Origin: Mesopusillimonas faecipullorum
Lineage (GTDB): Bacteria; Pseudomonadota; Gammaproteobacteria; Burkholderiales; Burkholderiaceae_B
Reading direction: 5' to 3'
Length of the DNA: 64,000 bases
NCBI RefSeq assembly: GCF_020539505.1
Contig: NZ_JACDXW010000003.1
Coordinates: 248,001 to 312,000, forward strand
In this document: positions 9,218-18,646 of the stretch, piece by piece
How the letters are laid out: the number at the start of each line of letters is the position of its first letter
Position numbering within the stretch: the first letter of the stretch is position 1
Notes under the pieces: generated by a model
Databases searched by the model: none
Told to the model about the DNA's origin: nothing
What the model saw: only the letters and a program-made list of their open reading frames with translations
Made by a program: the position numbers and the translations under genes

Positions 9218-10054
9218 ATGACTTCAGCCGAAGCCCTATCTTCGTCCGCCCCCATTCTGCGTTTTGCCGGCGTTTCGCTTGGCTATGGCGACTTCACCGT
9301 CTTGCGCGGCATCACCTTAGACATCAAGCCGGGGCAGGTCGTAGCCATGATGGGCGGTTCCGGTTCGGGCAAGACTACGCTGCTGCGGGGTGCGACAGGG
9401 CAAATCACGGCTCAAAGCGGTACGATTCACGCCTTTGGCGAAGACCTGGCCAAACTGCCGCCGGGCCGACTGCGCGAGTTGCGTCAGCGCATGGGCGTGC
9501 TGTTTCAGCAAGGCGCCCTGTTTACTGACCTGAATGTGTTTGAAAACGTTGCGTTTCCCCTGCGGGAACACACCCGCATGCCCGAAGCACAACTCGTTCA
9601 AACCGTGCTCGACAAGCTTGACGCCGTAGGGCTGAAAGCGGCTGCGCACCTGCGCATTGCTGAAATTTCCGGCGGGATGGCCAGGCGCGTGGCGCTGGCG
9701 CGCGCCATCGTGCTAGAGCCCGAACTTATTTTGTACGACGAGCCCTTTGCCGGGCTAGACCCCATTTCCCTGGGCATTACCGCTCAGCTGATACGGGGTC
9801 TTACCGACCGGCTGGGCTGCGCTTCGGTTCTGATTACCCACGACGTGCAAGAATCCTTTGCCATTGCCGATCAGGTCTGCATCGTGGGGCAAGGTCGCAT
9901 GTTGGCCAGCGGCACGCCGCAAGACTTGGCCGCCTCCGAGAACGAGTACATCCGGCAGTTCATCAATGGGCGCCCCGACGGCCCCATCGCCTTCCATTAC
10001 CCCGCCACCCCGGCTTTCGAGCGGTGGCTTAAGCAGCACGGAGGGCAACCATGA
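9218..10054 (+). CDS. mlaF: MlaF, ATPase of the phospholipid transport system
   Basis: The 278-residue ATP-binding subunit of the inner-membrane MlaFED complex, which moves phospholipids between membranes to keep outer-membrane lipid asymmetry. Walker A is GGSGSGKT (about 46-53), the ABC signature is EISGGMARRVALARA, and Walker B is LILYDEPFAGLD. The family assignment rests on these motifs plus the immediate mlaE, mlaD, mlaA and mlaC neighbours. It overlaps mlaE by 4 bp (ATGA), indicating translational coupling. Confidence 0.95.
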   Translation: MTSAEALSSSAPILRFAGVSLGYGDFTVLRGITLDIKPGQVVAMMGGSGSGKTTLLRGATGQITAQSGTIHAFGEDLAKLPPGRLRELRQRMGVLFQQGALFTDLNVFENVAFPLREHTRMPEAQLVQTVLDKLDAVGLKAAAHLRIAEISGGMARRVALARAIVLEPELILYDEPFAGLDPISLGITAQLIRGLTDRLGCASVLITHDVQESFAIADQVCIVGQGRMLASGTPQDLAASENEYIRQFINGRPDGPIAFHYPATPAFERWLKQHGGQP

Positions 10055-10833
10055 ACCCCGTAGGTCTCATCACCGCCTTGGGACGCCGCGTTTCCGGCTG
10101 CCTGGCCGGGTTGGGTATGTTTACCCGCATGCTGTTCACTTTAATAGGCAATAGCGGCATCGTTTTCAAGCGCCCCGGCCTGGTCTCGCAGCAAATCCAC
10201 TTCATCGGTAATTACTCGCTGCTCATCATTGCTGTTTCCGGTCTGTTTGTGGGCTTCGTGCTTGGGCTTCAGGGTTATTACACGCTCAGCCGCTATGGCT
10301 CCGAAGAAGCCCTGGGCTTGCTGGTCGCTCTCTCTTTGGTGCGCGAGCTGGGGCCGGTAGTCACCGCGCTGCTCTTTGCTGGTCGTGCGGGCACCTCGTT
10401 AACGGCCGAGATCGGCCTGATGAAAGCCAGCGAGCAATTGGCCGCCATGGAAATCATGGCGGTAGACCCCATACGGCGCGTGCTGGTCCCGCGTTTCTGG
10501 GGTGGGGTGATCGCCATGCCCATACTCGCCGCTGTGTTTTCCATGGTGGGCATCCTGGGCGGCTGGATCGTCGGCGTCAAGCTGATAGGCGTAGACCCCG
10601 GTGCATTCTGGTCTCAAATGCAAGACGGCGTTGATATCTTCAAGGATGTCGCCAACGGTGTTGCCAAAAGTATCGCTTTCGGCGTCGTCGTCACGCTGAT
10701 TGCCTTGTACGAAGGCTGGAACGCCAAGCCCACGCCCGAAGGCGTCTCGCGCGCCACGACCCGAACCGTTGTCAGCGGTGCGCTCGCCGTGCTGGGGCTA
10801 GACTTTATTCTTACCGCACTCATGTTCGATTGA
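10051..10833 (+). CDS. mlaE: MlaE, permease of the phospholipid transport system
   Basis: A 260-residue integral membrane protein of the MlaE/TRIC_2 permease family with five to six hydrophobic segments. The typical central region is ELGPVVTALLFAGRAGTSLTAEIGLMKASEQLAAMEIMAVDP. It forms the membrane channel of MlaFED. Its start overlaps the mlaF stop, and mlaD begins 19 bp after it. Confidence 0.95.
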   Translation: MNPVGLITALGRRVSGCLAGLGMFTRMLFTLIGNSGIVFKRPGLVSQQIHFIGNYSLLIIAVSGLFVGFVLGLQGYYTLSRYGSEEALGLLVALSLVRELGPVVTALLFAGRAGTSLTAEIGLMKASEQLAAMEIMAVDPIRRVLVPRFWGGVIAMPILAAVFSMVGILGGWIVGVKLIGVDPGAFWSQMQDGVDIFKDVANGVAKSIAFGVVVTLIALYEGWNAKPTPEGVSRATTRTVVSGALAVLGLDFILTALMFD

Positions 10834-10852
10834 TAGCAAGGACGCATTACTC

Positions 10853-11374
10853 ATGACGCGTGACAAAACCGATTTCTGGGTGGGGCTGTTCGTCCTGCTG
10901 GGTATTCTGGCTCTGGTGTTTCTGGCCCTGCGCGCCGGCAACATGAGCACATTCTCTTTTGCCCCCACTTACCGGGTACAAGCCCACTTCGATAATTTGG
11001 GTGGCCTGAAGGTACGCGCACCAATCAAAAGTAGCGGTGTGGTCGTCGGCAGAGTCTCGGACATAAAATTCGACAACGACGCCTATCAAGCCCTGGTCAC
11101 ACTAGACCTCGACAGTCGTTATACTTTCCCGGCAGATTCTTCCTTGTCCATCCTGACCTCCGGCCTGTTGGGCGAGCAGTACATCGGCATCACGCCTGGC
11201 GGCGAAGACGCCATGTTTGCTGAAGGCAGCACCGCGCAATACACGCAAAGCGCAGTCGTGCTCGAAGAGCTCATCAGTAAATTCTTGTACAGTTCTGCAG
11301 ATAAGGCCGGCACCTCCAACGCGTCTCCGGCGCCCGCACCGGCCCAGCAGCCTTCCTCTTCACCTGCACAATAA
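10853..11374 (+). CDS. mlaD: MlaD, MCE-domain substrate-binding subunit
   Basis: A 173-residue protein anchored by one N-terminal transmembrane helix (about residues 7-24, WVGLFVLLGILALVFLAL). An MCE domain follows (about 38-115, with YRVQAHFDNLGGLKVRAPIKSSGVVVG and SGLLGEQYIGI). In the family, hexameric MlaD rings bind phospholipid in the periplasm. The C-terminal tail is Ala/Pro/Ser rich and probably disordered. Confidence 0.94.
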   Translation: MTRDKTDFWVGLFVLLGILALVFLALRAGNMSTFSFAPTYRVQAHFDNLGGLKVRAPIKSSGVVVGRVSDIKFDNDAYQALVTLDLDSRYTFPADSSLSILTSGLLGEQYIGITPGGEDAMFAEGSTAQYTQSAVVLEELISKFLYSSADKAGTSNASPAPAPAQQPSSSPAQ

Positions 11375-11385
11375 GACTATTCATC

Positions 11386-12207
11386 ATGGTGTCTTCCGTT
11401 TCCAGCCACCCCGTCGCCAGCCGCCGCCTTCGCATGGCTCTGCTTCCACTGGCAGCCGCATTGGCTACCGGCTGTGCCTCCGTGCCCGCTCCCAGCCCTG
11501 ACGACCCCTGGGAAAGCTATAACCGCAGCATGTTCCAGTTCAACGAAGCCATGGACAAAGCGCTGCTCAAGCCCATTGCTCGGGGCTACGAGGCTGTCAC
11601 GCCTCAGCCGGCTCGTACGTGTATCAGCAATATCTTCAACAACGTAGGCGACGTGTTCTCCTCCCTGCACAGCTTCCTGCAAGGTCGTGGCCACGACGGC
11701 ATCAATAGCATGGGTCGAGTCTTGCTCAACTCCACACTGGGGCTGGGCGGCTGTCTCGATCTGGCCTCGCGCAAGGGTGTAAAACGCATCCCCAACGACA
11801 TGGGCGTTACGCTGGGCGTATGGGGCTTCGGTAGCGGCCCCTATGTGGTGCTCCCCTTCGTCGGTTCAAGCTCGCTGCGCGACGGCGTAGGCTGGGGAAT
11901 ATCCTTGGCAGGCGAACTCAGCACAAGCGGCGCCCTCGTCCACTTGGATAACGTGCCTGTTCGCAACAGCATTATTGCGCTCTACGCCATCGACTTGCGC
12001 GCAAACCTGCTGTACGCCGACGACATGGTTGACCGCATTGCGCTTGACCGCTACAGCTTTATTCGCGACGCTTACCTGCAACGCCGGGAAGCCATGGTTA
12101 ATGGTCAATTCACTAGCAGTTCGCCCGGCGACGTGCTGCCCGACTACGGGGACGACGAAGACGACTTCCCCGAAGCGCCTGCCAGTAGCGCCCCTAGCAA
12201 TCCCTAA
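11386..12207 (+). CDS. mlaA: MlaA (VacJ), outer-membrane phospholipid-removing lipoprotein
   Basis: A 273-residue VacJ-family lipoprotein. The signal peptide ends in lipobox LATGC (Cys30). The mature part begins with the family signature DPWESYNRSMFQFNEAMDKALLKPIARGY and contains NDMGVTLGVWGFGSGPYVVLPF(V)G. It removes misplaced phospholipids from the outer leaflet and passes them to MlaC. In E. coli mlaA lies apart from mlaFEDCB; here it sits inside the operon, as in other Burkholderiales. An internal Met17 could be the true start. Confidence 0.94.
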   Translation: MVSSVSSHPVASRRLRMALLPLAAALATGCASVPAPSPDDPWESYNRSMFQFNEAMDKALLKPIARGYEAVTPQPARTCISNIFNNVGDVFSSLHSFLQGRGHDGINSMGRVLLNSTLGLGGCLDLASRKGVKRIPNDMGVTLGVWGFGSGPYVVLPFVGSSSLRDGVGWGISLAGELSTSGALVHLDNVPVRNSIIALYAIDLRANLLYADDMVDRIALDRYSFIRDAYLQRREAMVNGQFTSSSPGDVLPDYGDDEDDFPEAPASSAPSNP

Positions 12208-12219
12208 CCAAGGTTTATT

Positions 12220-12867
12220 ATGTTTACCGTCCTGCCCCCAAGCATCGGCCGCTTCTTCACACGTTTCATCGCCCCCTTAGTTCTGGGGGCGGCCTGCGCC
12301 GCATCTGCGCACGCTCAGCAGAAGGTCGACCCCAAGGCTGCACCGGACGCCTTCGTACAGACCGTCGCCAACAATGCCTTGCAAGCCATTCAGAACGAGC
12401 CCGCCGCCTCGCGCACCGATCTGAACCGCCTGAATCAGTTGGTGGATCAGTACGTGCTGCCTTATGTAGATCTGCAGAAAACCACCCGGCTGGCCGCCGC
12501 GCGCCACTGGCGCATGGCTACGCCCGAGCAGCAAGCGCGTCTGGTTGAGGCATTCAAGGGCACGCTTATTCGTACCTACAGCGGCGCTTTGGCCAAAGCC
12601 GACGAAGTATCGAACATTACGATTCAGCCCTATCGCGGCGAGGCCGATGCCAAAGACGCGCATGTCCGCTCCTCACTTTCCCAGCGCAATGCCCCATCGG
12701 TTAACGTGGATTACCGCCTGGAAAACACCCCAGAAGGCTGGAAGATTTACGATCTGAACGTCGAAGGCATCTGGCTTATCCAGAACTATCGCAATCAGTT
12801 CAACCAGACTATCTCGCAACAGGGTATAGATGGCCTGATCGACACTTTGAACCAGCGCAACCAGTAG
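12220..12867 (+). CDS. mlaC: MlaC, periplasmic phospholipid shuttle
   Basis: A 215-residue Tol-Tol-Ttg2D family protein with a Sec signal peptide (probable cleavage near residue 32, SAHA). It contains the family pattern VQTVANNALQAI...VDQYVLPYVD...TTRLAAARHWR and the C-terminal WKIYDLNVEGIWLIQNYRNQFNQTI. It shuttles phospholipid between MlaA and MlaFED. The STAS-domain MlaB gene that normally follows is absent: only 90 bp separate mlaC from the next gene. Confidence 0.94.
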   Translation: MFTVLPPSIGRFFTRFIAPLVLGAACAASAHAQQKVDPKAAPDAFVQTVANNALQAIQNEPAASRTDLNRLNQLVDQYVLPYVDLQKTTRLAAARHWRMATPEQQARLVEAFKGTLIRTYSGALAKADEVSNITIQPYRGEADAKDAHVRSSLSQRNAPSVNVDYRLENTPEGWKIYDLNVEGIWLIQNYRNQFNQTISQQGIDGLIDTLNQRNQ

Positions 12868-12904
12868 CTCTTGACGCCCTTGGGCAGTGCTTGGTACTAG
12901 CCCC

Positions 12905-12950
12905 TATAATGATGCGCTTGGCACGCATATCGTGCGCCAGGCGCATTTTT
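12905..12950 (+). terminator. Terminator-like hairpin (with an embedded TATAAT) after mlaC
   Basis: TGCGCTTGGCACG (12913-12925) pairs with 12931-12945 (one G-T pair and a two-base bulge) around a 5-nt loop, followed by five T residues ending 7 bp before the next start codon. This looks like an intrinsic terminator or attenuator at the end of the mla genes. A perfect TATAAT at 12905-12910 lies directly upstream, with TTGGGC 19 bp before it as a poor -35. A transcript starting there would begin inside the hairpin and would lack it. Confidence 0.5.
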
Positions 12951-12957
12951 GTTCATC

Positions 12958-13749
12958 ATGTCAGCTCTTTCGCTAGAACACATCACTAAAGTTTACGACC
13001 CCGCACCGGCCAGTTTGCTGGACCGTCTGCGTGGGCGTCCGGCTCGTCCCGGCTTCCAGGCGCTCAATAATGTCAACCTCACCGTCGAGCACGGCGAGTT
13101 CTTTGGCTTGCTGGGCCCCAACGGCGCAGGCAAAACCACCTTGATCTCTATCTTGGCGGGTTTGGGGCGTGCTACGTCGGGGTCCGCCAAAGTCTGTGGC
13201 TACGACGTCGTCAGTCAATTTCGCGAGTCGCGGCGCGCCTTGGGCGTGGTTCCCCAAGAACTCGTCTACGATCCCTTCTTTACCGTGCGTCAAACCCTGC
13301 GTTTGCAATCGGGGTATTTCGGGCTGCGTAAAAATGACGACTGGATAGACGAAATCCTCTTCAATCTGGGGCTGTCAGACAAGGCCGACGCCAATATGCG
13401 CGCCTTGTCGGGCGGCATGAAGCGCCGCGTACTGGTCGCTCAGGCTCTGGTGCACCGCCCGCCTGTCATCATTCTCGACGAGCCCACCGCCGGGGTCGAC
13501 GTAGACTTGCGCAGAACGCTTTGGGAGTTCATCTCCAGGCTTAACAAGCAGGGGCACACCATCCTGCTGACCACCCACTACCTGGAAGAAGCTGAAGAGC
13601 TCTGCGGGCGCATTGCCATGCTCAAGCAAGGGCATATCGTGGCACTAGACACCACGCAGGCCCTGCTATCGCGAGTCGGCGGCACCGACCTCGAAGACGT
13701 TTTTGTGCGCATCATGCAAAACGACAACCCCTTGGAAATACTCGCATGA
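12958..13749 (+). CDS. ABC transporter ATP-binding protein (ABC-2 exporter)
   Basis: A 263-residue ATPase. ATG 12958 is preferred to the TTG three codons upstream. It has Walker A GPNGAGKTTL (about residue 47), signature LSGGMKRRVLVAQAL, and Walker B VIILDEPTAGVD followed by a switch His in LLTTHYLEEAEELCGRIAML. The last feature is typical of the CcmA/DrrA/YadG exporter type. It overlaps the permease gene by 4 bp. This YadG/YadH-like pair between the mla genes and murA is a constant feature in Burkholderiales; the substrate is unknown. Confidence 0.88.
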   Translation: MSALSLEHITKVYDPAPASLLDRLRGRPARPGFQALNNVNLTVEHGEFFGLLGPNGAGKTTLISILAGLGRATSGSAKVCGYDVVSQFRESRRALGVVPQELVYDPFFTVRQTLRLQSGYFGLRKNDDWIDEILFNLGLSDKADANMRALSGGMKRRVLVAQALVHRPPVIILDEPTAGVDVDLRRTLWEFISRLNKQGHTILLTTHYLEEAEELCGRIAMLKQGHIVALDTTQALLSRVGGTDLEDVFVRIMQNDNPLEILA

Positions 13750-14540
13750 GCACGCCACACTCTCGTCTCCCCCTTTCGGCCGGCGGCTCGGGCTTTCCCA
13801 CGCTGCTCTACAAAGAACTGCTGCGCTTCTGGAAAGTCGGCTTTCAAACGATTGCCGCGCCTGTACTCACGGCGCTGCTTTATTTGCTGGTGTTTGCACA
13901 TGTACTAGAGGGCCGGGTCAATGTGTACGACAACCTGCCCTACACGGCCTTCCTTATCCCCGGCCTGATGATGATGAGCATGTTGCAAAATGCCTTTGCC
14001 AACCCCTCATCTTCGCTGGTGCAAAGTCGCATTACGGGCAATCTGGTCTTTATTTTGCTGCCGCCTTTTTCGCAACAGCAGATTTTCTGGGCCTACCTGA
14101 CAGCGGGCGTGATTCGCGGACTGAGCGTGGGCGTGTGCATCTGGCTGATATCCCTGTTTTTCGTGTCTTTGGTGCCGCATAACCCCGTTTGGGTGCTGGT
14201 TTTTGCCGCCCTATCGTGCGGCATCATGGCGTCGCTGGGCATTATTGCCGGCCTCTGGGCCGAAAAATTCGACCAGATGGCGGCTTTTCAGAACTTCCTG
14301 ATTATGCCGGCCACCTTCCTTTCGGGTGTGTTTTATTCCATACACTCGCTGCCGCCTTTCTGGCAGCAGGTTTCCCACTGGAACCCCATCTTCTACACCA
14401 TCGACGGCTTCCGCTACGGCTTTTTCTCAGTCTCAGACGTCTCGCCATGGCATAGCCTGGCAGTCGTAGCCGGGGTCTTCGTTGTGCTGTGCATGGCTAC
14501 GCTACGCCTGCTGGCCATAGGCTACAAATTACGGAGTTGA
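13746..14540 (+). CDS. ABC-2 type permease (YadH-like)
   Basis: A 264-residue ABC-2 membrane protein with six predicted transmembrane segments. It has the family motif region AFLIPGLMMMSMLQNAFANPSSSLVQSRITGNLVFILLPPFS and a late LPPFWQQVSHWNPIFYTIDGFRYGFF. It partners the preceding ATPase, to which it is translationally coupled. Its stop falls within a few bases of the ibaG start, so all these genes are probably cotranscribed. Confidence 0.88.
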   Translation: MSTPHSRLPLSAGGSGFPTLLYKELLRFWKVGFQTIAAPVLTALLYLLVFAHVLEGRVNVYDNLPYTAFLIPGLMMMSMLQNAFANPSSSLVQSRITGNLVFILLPPFSQQQIFWAYLTAGVIRGLSVGVCIWLISLFFVSLVPHNPVWVLVFAALSCGIMASLGIIAGLWAEKFDQMAAFQNFLIMPATFLSGVFYSIHSLPPFWQQVSHWNPIFYTIDGFRYGFFSVSDVSPWHSLAVVAGVFVVLCMATLRLLAIGYKLRS

Positions 14541-14547
14541 GTTGAAC

Positions 14548-14796
14548 ATGCTGCCCACCCCCGAACAAGTCCGCCAATACATTACCGAAGGCCTAGACTG
14601 CGAACATATTGAAGTACAGGGCGACGGCGCCCACTTCGAGGCCGTCATCGTCAGTGCCGCTTTTGAAGGCAAGCGACGCATTGCACGCCACCAGCAGGTT
14701 TACGCTGTGCTGGGCAAGCGCATGGATGCCGAAATCCACGCGCTGTCTATGCGCACCCTGACGCCCGAAGAATACCGAAACAATCCCAATGGATAA
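14548..14796 (+). CDS. ibaG: BolA-family protein IbaG
   Basis: An 82-residue BolA/IbaG-like protein, which with monothiol glutaredoxins takes part in Fe-S cluster handling. The motif [28 protein letters not shown] contains the conserved FxGxxxxxRHQxVY core. ATG 14548 is used. TTG 14542, two codons upstream and 5 bp from GGAG, is a credible alternative. The gene overlaps murA by 8 bp, the same ibaG-murA pairing as in E. coli. Confidence 0.9.
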   Translation: MLPTPEQVRQYITEGLDCEHIEVQGDGAHFEAVIVSAAFEGKRRIARHQQVYAVLGKRMDAEIHALSMRTLTPEEYRNNPNG

Positions 14797-16042
14797 ACTG
14801 CTTATCACCGGTGGCCGTAGCCTGAATGGCGAGATTGCCATCTCGGGCGCCAAGAATGCCGCCTTGCCCATACTTTGCGCTAGCTTGCTCAGTGCCGACA
14901 CGCTCGAGCTCGACAACGTTCCCGAGCTGAAAGACATCGGCACCACGCTGTCGCTGCTGCAGCAAATGGGGGTCAGCTTCGAACGCTCCGGTCACCAAGT
15001 CAAACTGCAGGCTGCGCAGCTCGACAGCCTCGAAGCACCCTATGAACTCGTCAAAACCATGCGAGCCTCTATCTTGGTGCTGGGGCCTCTATTGGCCCGC
15101 TTCGGCCAAGCACGCGTCAGTCTGCCGGGCGGTTGCGCCATCGGCCAACGCCCCGTCGACCAGCACATCAAGGGGCTGGCCGCCCTGGGCGCCGATATCC
15201 GCATCGAACACGGCTTCGTGGTGGCACAGGCCAAACGCCTGAAGGGCGCCACCATACGTACCGATATGGTTACCGTAACCGGCACCGAAAACCTGATGAT
15301 GGCAGCGGTACTGGCCGAGGGCCAAACCATACTCGAGAACGCTGCGCGCGAGCCCGAAGTAACCGACTTGGCCGAATTGCTTATCAAGATGGGCGCTCGC
15401 ATCGAAGGTCACGGTACAGACCGTATCGTCATTGACGGTGTTGAGCGCTTGCACGGCGCCAGCCACCGCATCGTTCCCGACCGTATCGAGACAGGCACCT
15501 TCCTTTGTGCCGTCGCTGCCACAGGGGGCGATATCATGCTTAAAGGCACGGCACCCGTCACCCTGGGTGCCGTGCTGGACAAACTCCGCGAAGCGGGCCT
15601 TACCCTGGAAACCGGCCCAGATTGGATTCGTGGCACCATGAATCATAGACCTCGCGCGGTGGGTTTCCGCACCTACGAATACCCAGCCTTCCCCACCGAC
15701 ATGCAGGCCCAGCTTATGGCGTTGAACTGCGTAGCCGAAGGCACCGCCGTCATCGTCGAAAACATTTTCGAGAATCGCTACATGCACGTGCAGGAACTGC
15801 GCCGCATGGGGGCTAACATAGACATAGACGGGCCTACCGCGGTGGTAACCGGTGTGGCGCGCTTATCTGGAGCCAAAGTCATGGCCACCGACCTGCGTGC
15901 TTCGGCCAGCTTGGTCATTGCCGGCCTGGCCGCCGAAGGCGAAACCACCGTCGAACGCATTTACCACCTAGACCGTGGCTACGAACGCATGGAAGACAAA
16001 CTATGCGCCGTCGGTGCCGACATACGGCGCATCAAGGATTGA
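14789..16042 (+). CDS. murA: UDP-N-acetylglucosamine 1-carboxyvinyltransferase
   Basis: A 417-residue MurA, which transfers enolpyruvate from PEP to UDP-GlcNAc in the first committed step of peptidoglycan synthesis. It shows [27 protein letters not shown] at the N-terminus, catalytic Cys116 in [14 protein letters not shown] (the fosfomycin target) and the [17 protein letters not shown] motif near the end. The length is usual for the family. hisG starts 2 bp after its stop. Confidence 0.97.
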   Translation: MDKLLITGGRSLNGEIAISGAKNAALPILCASLLSADTLELDNVPELKDIGTTLSLLQQMGVSFERSGHQVKLQAAQLDSLEAPYELVKTMRASILVLGPLLARFGQARVSLPGGCAIGQRPVDQHIKGLAALGADIRIEHGFVVAQAKRLKGATIRTDMVTVTGTENLMMAAVLAEGQTILENAAREPEVTDLAELLIKMGARIEGHGTDRIVIDGVERLHGASHRIVPDRIETGTFLCAVAATGGDIMLKGTAPVTLGAVLDKLREAGLTLETGPDWIRGTMNHRPRAVGFRTYEYPAFPTDMQAQLMALNCVAEGTAVIVENIFENRYMHVQELRRMGANIDIDGPTAVVTGVARLSGAKVMATDLRASASLVIAGLAAEGETTVERIYHLDRGYERMEDKLCAVGADIRRIKD

Positions 16043-16044
16043 AC

Positions 16045-16707
16045 ATGAGCTCCGCACGCCCCCTGACGCTGGCCCTTTCCAAAGGTCGCATCTTCGAAGA
16101 GACCCTGCCGCTGCTGCAGGCTGCCGGCGTCCAAGTCACGGAAAGCCCCGAAAGCTCACGCAAGCTGATTCTGCCTACCAGCGACCCCGGCCTGCGCCTG
16201 ATCATCGTGCGCGCCACCGATGTGCCTACCTATGTCCAGTACGGCGCCGCCGACCTGGGGATTGCCGGTAAAGATGTCTTGTTTGAACATGCGGCCCAGA
16301 ACCCCGGCGGTCTTTATCAGCCAGTCGACCTCGATATCGCCCGCTGCAAGCTGTGCGTAGCCGTGCGAGAAGGCTTTGACTACCAAGCGGCAGTCGCACA
16401 AGGTTCACGTCTGCGTGTAGCCACCAAGTACGTACGTGCCACGCGTGAACATTTTGCGCGAAAAGGGGTCTATATAGATCTGATCAAGCTGTATGGCTCC
16501 ATGGAACTCGCGCCGCTGGTCGGCTTGGCCGATGCGATTGTCGACCTGGTTTCCACCGGCGGCACCTTGCGCGCCAATCATTTGGTCCCTGTCGAAGACA
16601 TCGTCGACATCTCTTCGCGCCTGATCGTTAATCAGGCTTCGCTTAAGACACGCGCCGATCGGCTGCAACCGCTGATCGACGCTTTTGCACAGGCTTCCGC
16701 CGCCTAG
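16045..16707 (+). CDS. hisG: ATP phosphoribosyltransferase, short form
   Basis: HisG catalyses the first step of histidine synthesis, condensing ATP with PRPP. ATG 16045 ([24 protein letters not shown]) is chosen; the longer frame adds 14 residues that lie inside murA. At 220 residues this is the short form without the C-terminal regulatory domain. In the family it works only in complex with HisZ, which is not in this window. The PRPP-binding stretch is [16 protein letters not shown]. Confidence 0.96.
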   Translation: MSSARPLTLALSKGRIFEETLPLLQAAGVQVTESPESSRKLILPTSDPGLRLIIVRATDVPTYVQYGAADLGIAGKDVLFEHAAQNPGGLYQPVDLDIARCKLCVAVREGFDYQAAVAQGSRLRVATKYVRATREHFARKGVYIDLIKLYGSMELAPLVGLADAIVDLVSTGGTLRANHLVPVEDIVDISSRLIVNQASLKTRADRLQPLIDAFAQASAA

Positions 16708-16718
16708 AGTCATCCGCC

Positions 16719-18020
16719 ATGCCCACGATTCAACGCTTCAATTCGCAAGACCCAGGCTTCGAGCAAGCCCTGCGCACGCTTCTGGCTTTCGACGCCGAAC
16801 AAGACGAGTCCATCGAACGCGTCGTTCATGAACTGCTGGCCGACATACGCCATCGTGGCGACGAAGCCTTGCTAGAGCACACCCGCCGCCTGGACCGCGT
16901 ACAAGCCGATAGCGTGGCCGAACTTGAGATCCCCCGCAGCGAGTGGCTGGCAGCCTTGAATGGCCTGCCTAAGGCTCAGCGTGAAGCGCTGGAGCAGGCT
17001 GCCGAGCGCGTACGTCGTTACCACGAACATCAGCGCACAGAAAGCTGGTCTTACACCGAAGCCGACGGCAGCATGCTGGGTCAACAGATCACGCCGCTGG
17101 ATCGCGTAGGGCTATACGTGCCCGGGGGCAAGGCTGCTTATCCTTCTTCCGTGTTGATGAACGCCATTCCCGCCAAGGTGGCAGGCGTCCCCGAAGTCGT
17201 CATGGTGACCCCCACACCGGGCGGGCAGCGCAACCCTATCGTGCTGGCAGCCGCTGCCATCGCCGGCGTTGACCGCGCCTGGGCCATAGGCGGTGCTCAA
17301 GCCGTTGGGGCTTTGGCTTACGGCACGGCCTCCATTTCCCCCGTAGACAAAATCGTCGGCCCCGGCAATGCCTATGTCGCTGCCGCCAAACGTCGGGTTT
17401 TCGGTATTGTCGGCATAGACATGATTGCCGGCCCCAGCGAAATCCTGATCATCGCCGACGGCAGCACCCCAGCCGACTGGGTGGCCATGGATCTGTTCTC
17501 GCAAGCCGAGCACGATGAACTCGCGCAATCCATTCTGTTGTGCCCCGACGCCGCTTACCTTGACGCTGTGCACGAAGCCATCGAGCGCCTACTGCCTCAA
17601 ATGGCCCGCGTCGACATCCTGCGTCAAAGCCTTTCCAAGCGGGGCGCCCTGATACAAGTCAGCTCGCTAGACGAAGCTTGCGAGATTGCCAACACCATTG
17701 CCCCCGAACACCTGGAAATATCCACCCGCGACGCCGAGCAATGGGCCAAGAAAATTCGCCATGCAGGCGCGATTTTTCTGGGGGCCTATACTTCAGAGTC
17801 CCTGGGCGATTATTGCGCAGGGCCCAACCACGTTCTGCCCACGGCGCGCACTGCACGCTTTTCTTCCCCGCTGGGCGTGTATGATTTCCAAAAGCGCAGC
17901 AGCCTGATCTCTATCTCACGAGCAGGCGCCCAAACGCTGGGGCGCATCGCCTCCACTTTGGCACACGGCGAAAGCCTGCAGGCTCACGCCCGCAGCGCCG
18001 AGTACCGACTGGACCCCTGA
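16719..18020 (+). CDS. hisD: Histidinol dehydrogenase
   Basis: A 433-residue zinc and NAD-dependent enzyme that oxidises histidinol to histidine in two steps. Family signatures include [41 protein letters not shown], the zinc-site region FSQAEHDE and [20 protein letters not shown]. It is 11 bp from hisG. In related genomes hisC follows directly; here only 19 bp separate hisD from hisB. Confidence 0.97.
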   Translation: MPTIQRFNSQDPGFEQALRTLLAFDAEQDESIERVVHELLADIRHRGDEALLEHTRRLDRVQADSVAELEIPRSEWLAALNGLPKAQREALEQAAERVRRYHEHQRTESWSYTEADGSMLGQQITPLDRVGLYVPGGKAAYPSSVLMNAIPAKVAGVPEVVMVTPTPGGQRNPIVLAAAAIAGVDRAWAIGGAQAVGALAYGTASISPVDKIVGPGNAYVAAAKRRVFGIVGIDMIAGPSEILIIADGSTPADWVAMDLFSQAEHDELAQSILLCPDAAYLDAVHEAIERLLPQMARVDILRQSLSKRGALIQVSSLDEACEIANTIAPEHLEISTRDAEQWAKKIRHAGAIFLGAYTSESLGDYCAGPNHVLPTARTARFSSPLGVYDFQKRSSLISISRAGAQTLGRIASTLAHGESLQAHARSAEYRLDP

Positions 18021-18039
18021 GCCTCTTTTTTTTCTTGCC

Positions 18040-18627
18040 ATGCGTACCGCCGAAATTACCCGCAACACCAACGAAACGCGCATCCGTGCCTGTATCAACC
18101 TTGATGGCACGGGCCGTCAGTCCATTCAAACGGGCGTGCCATTTCTGGATCACATGATCGACCAGATCGCGCGTCACGGACTGATCGACCTCGACGTCCA
18201 ATGTGACGGCGACACCCACATCGACGACCACCACACGGTGGAAGACGTCGGCATTACGCTGGGCCAAGCCTTTGCCAAAGCGGTAGGCGACAAATCCGGC
18301 CTGCGTCGTTATGGCCATGCTTACGTGCCCCTGGACGAAGCCCTGACCCGCGTCGTGGTCGACCTGTCCGGACGCCCTGGTTTGTTCTACGAAGTGCCCT
18401 ACACTCGGGCCCGCATCGGTAACTTCGATGTTGATCTGGCTCGCGAATTTTTCCAAGGCTTCGTCAATCACGCCCTGATTACGCTGCATATCGATAACCT
18501 CAAGGGCTTTAATGCCCACCACCAGTGCGAAACGGTGTTCAAGGCTTTTGGGCGTGCACTACGTGCCGCCACCGAGCCCGATCCTCGCAACGTTGGCGTT
18601 GTCCCGTCCACCAAGGGCGTCCTGTAA
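18040..18627 (+). CDS. hisB: Imidazoleglycerol-phosphate dehydratase
   Basis: A 195-residue monofunctional HisB (dehydratase only, without the phosphatase domain of enterobacterial HisB). It has the manganese-binding motifs [30 protein letters not shown] and a second [24 protein letters not shown]. Its start lies 19 bp after hisD, behind a run of eight T residues (18026-18033) with no stem, so not a terminator. Confidence 0.97.
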   Translation: MRTAEITRNTNETRIRACINLDGTGRQSIQTGVPFLDHMIDQIARHGLIDLDVQCDGDTHIDDHHTVEDVGITLGQAFAKAVGDKSGLRRYGHAYVPLDEALTRVVVDLSGRPGLFYEVPYTRARIGNFDVDLAREFFQGFVNHALITLHIDNLKGFNAHHQCETVFKAFGRALRAATEPDPRNVGVVPSTKGVL

Positions 18628-18646
18628 CCCTAACTACTCTCTCATC

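Noticed and set aside
12871-12876. TTGACG as -35 for the TATAAT at 12905
   Set aside because: The spacing is 28 bp, far beyond the 15-19 bp that sigma-70 accepts.
15089-15787. 232-residue minus-strand open frame opposite murA
   Set aside because: It is a shadow of a clearly functional murA with its catalytic cysteine; no family resemblance was seen.
18026-18033. T8 run between hisD and hisB as a terminator
   Set aside because: No stem precedes it, and the his genes on both sides belong to one pathway and strand. It may mark the site where hisC was lost.
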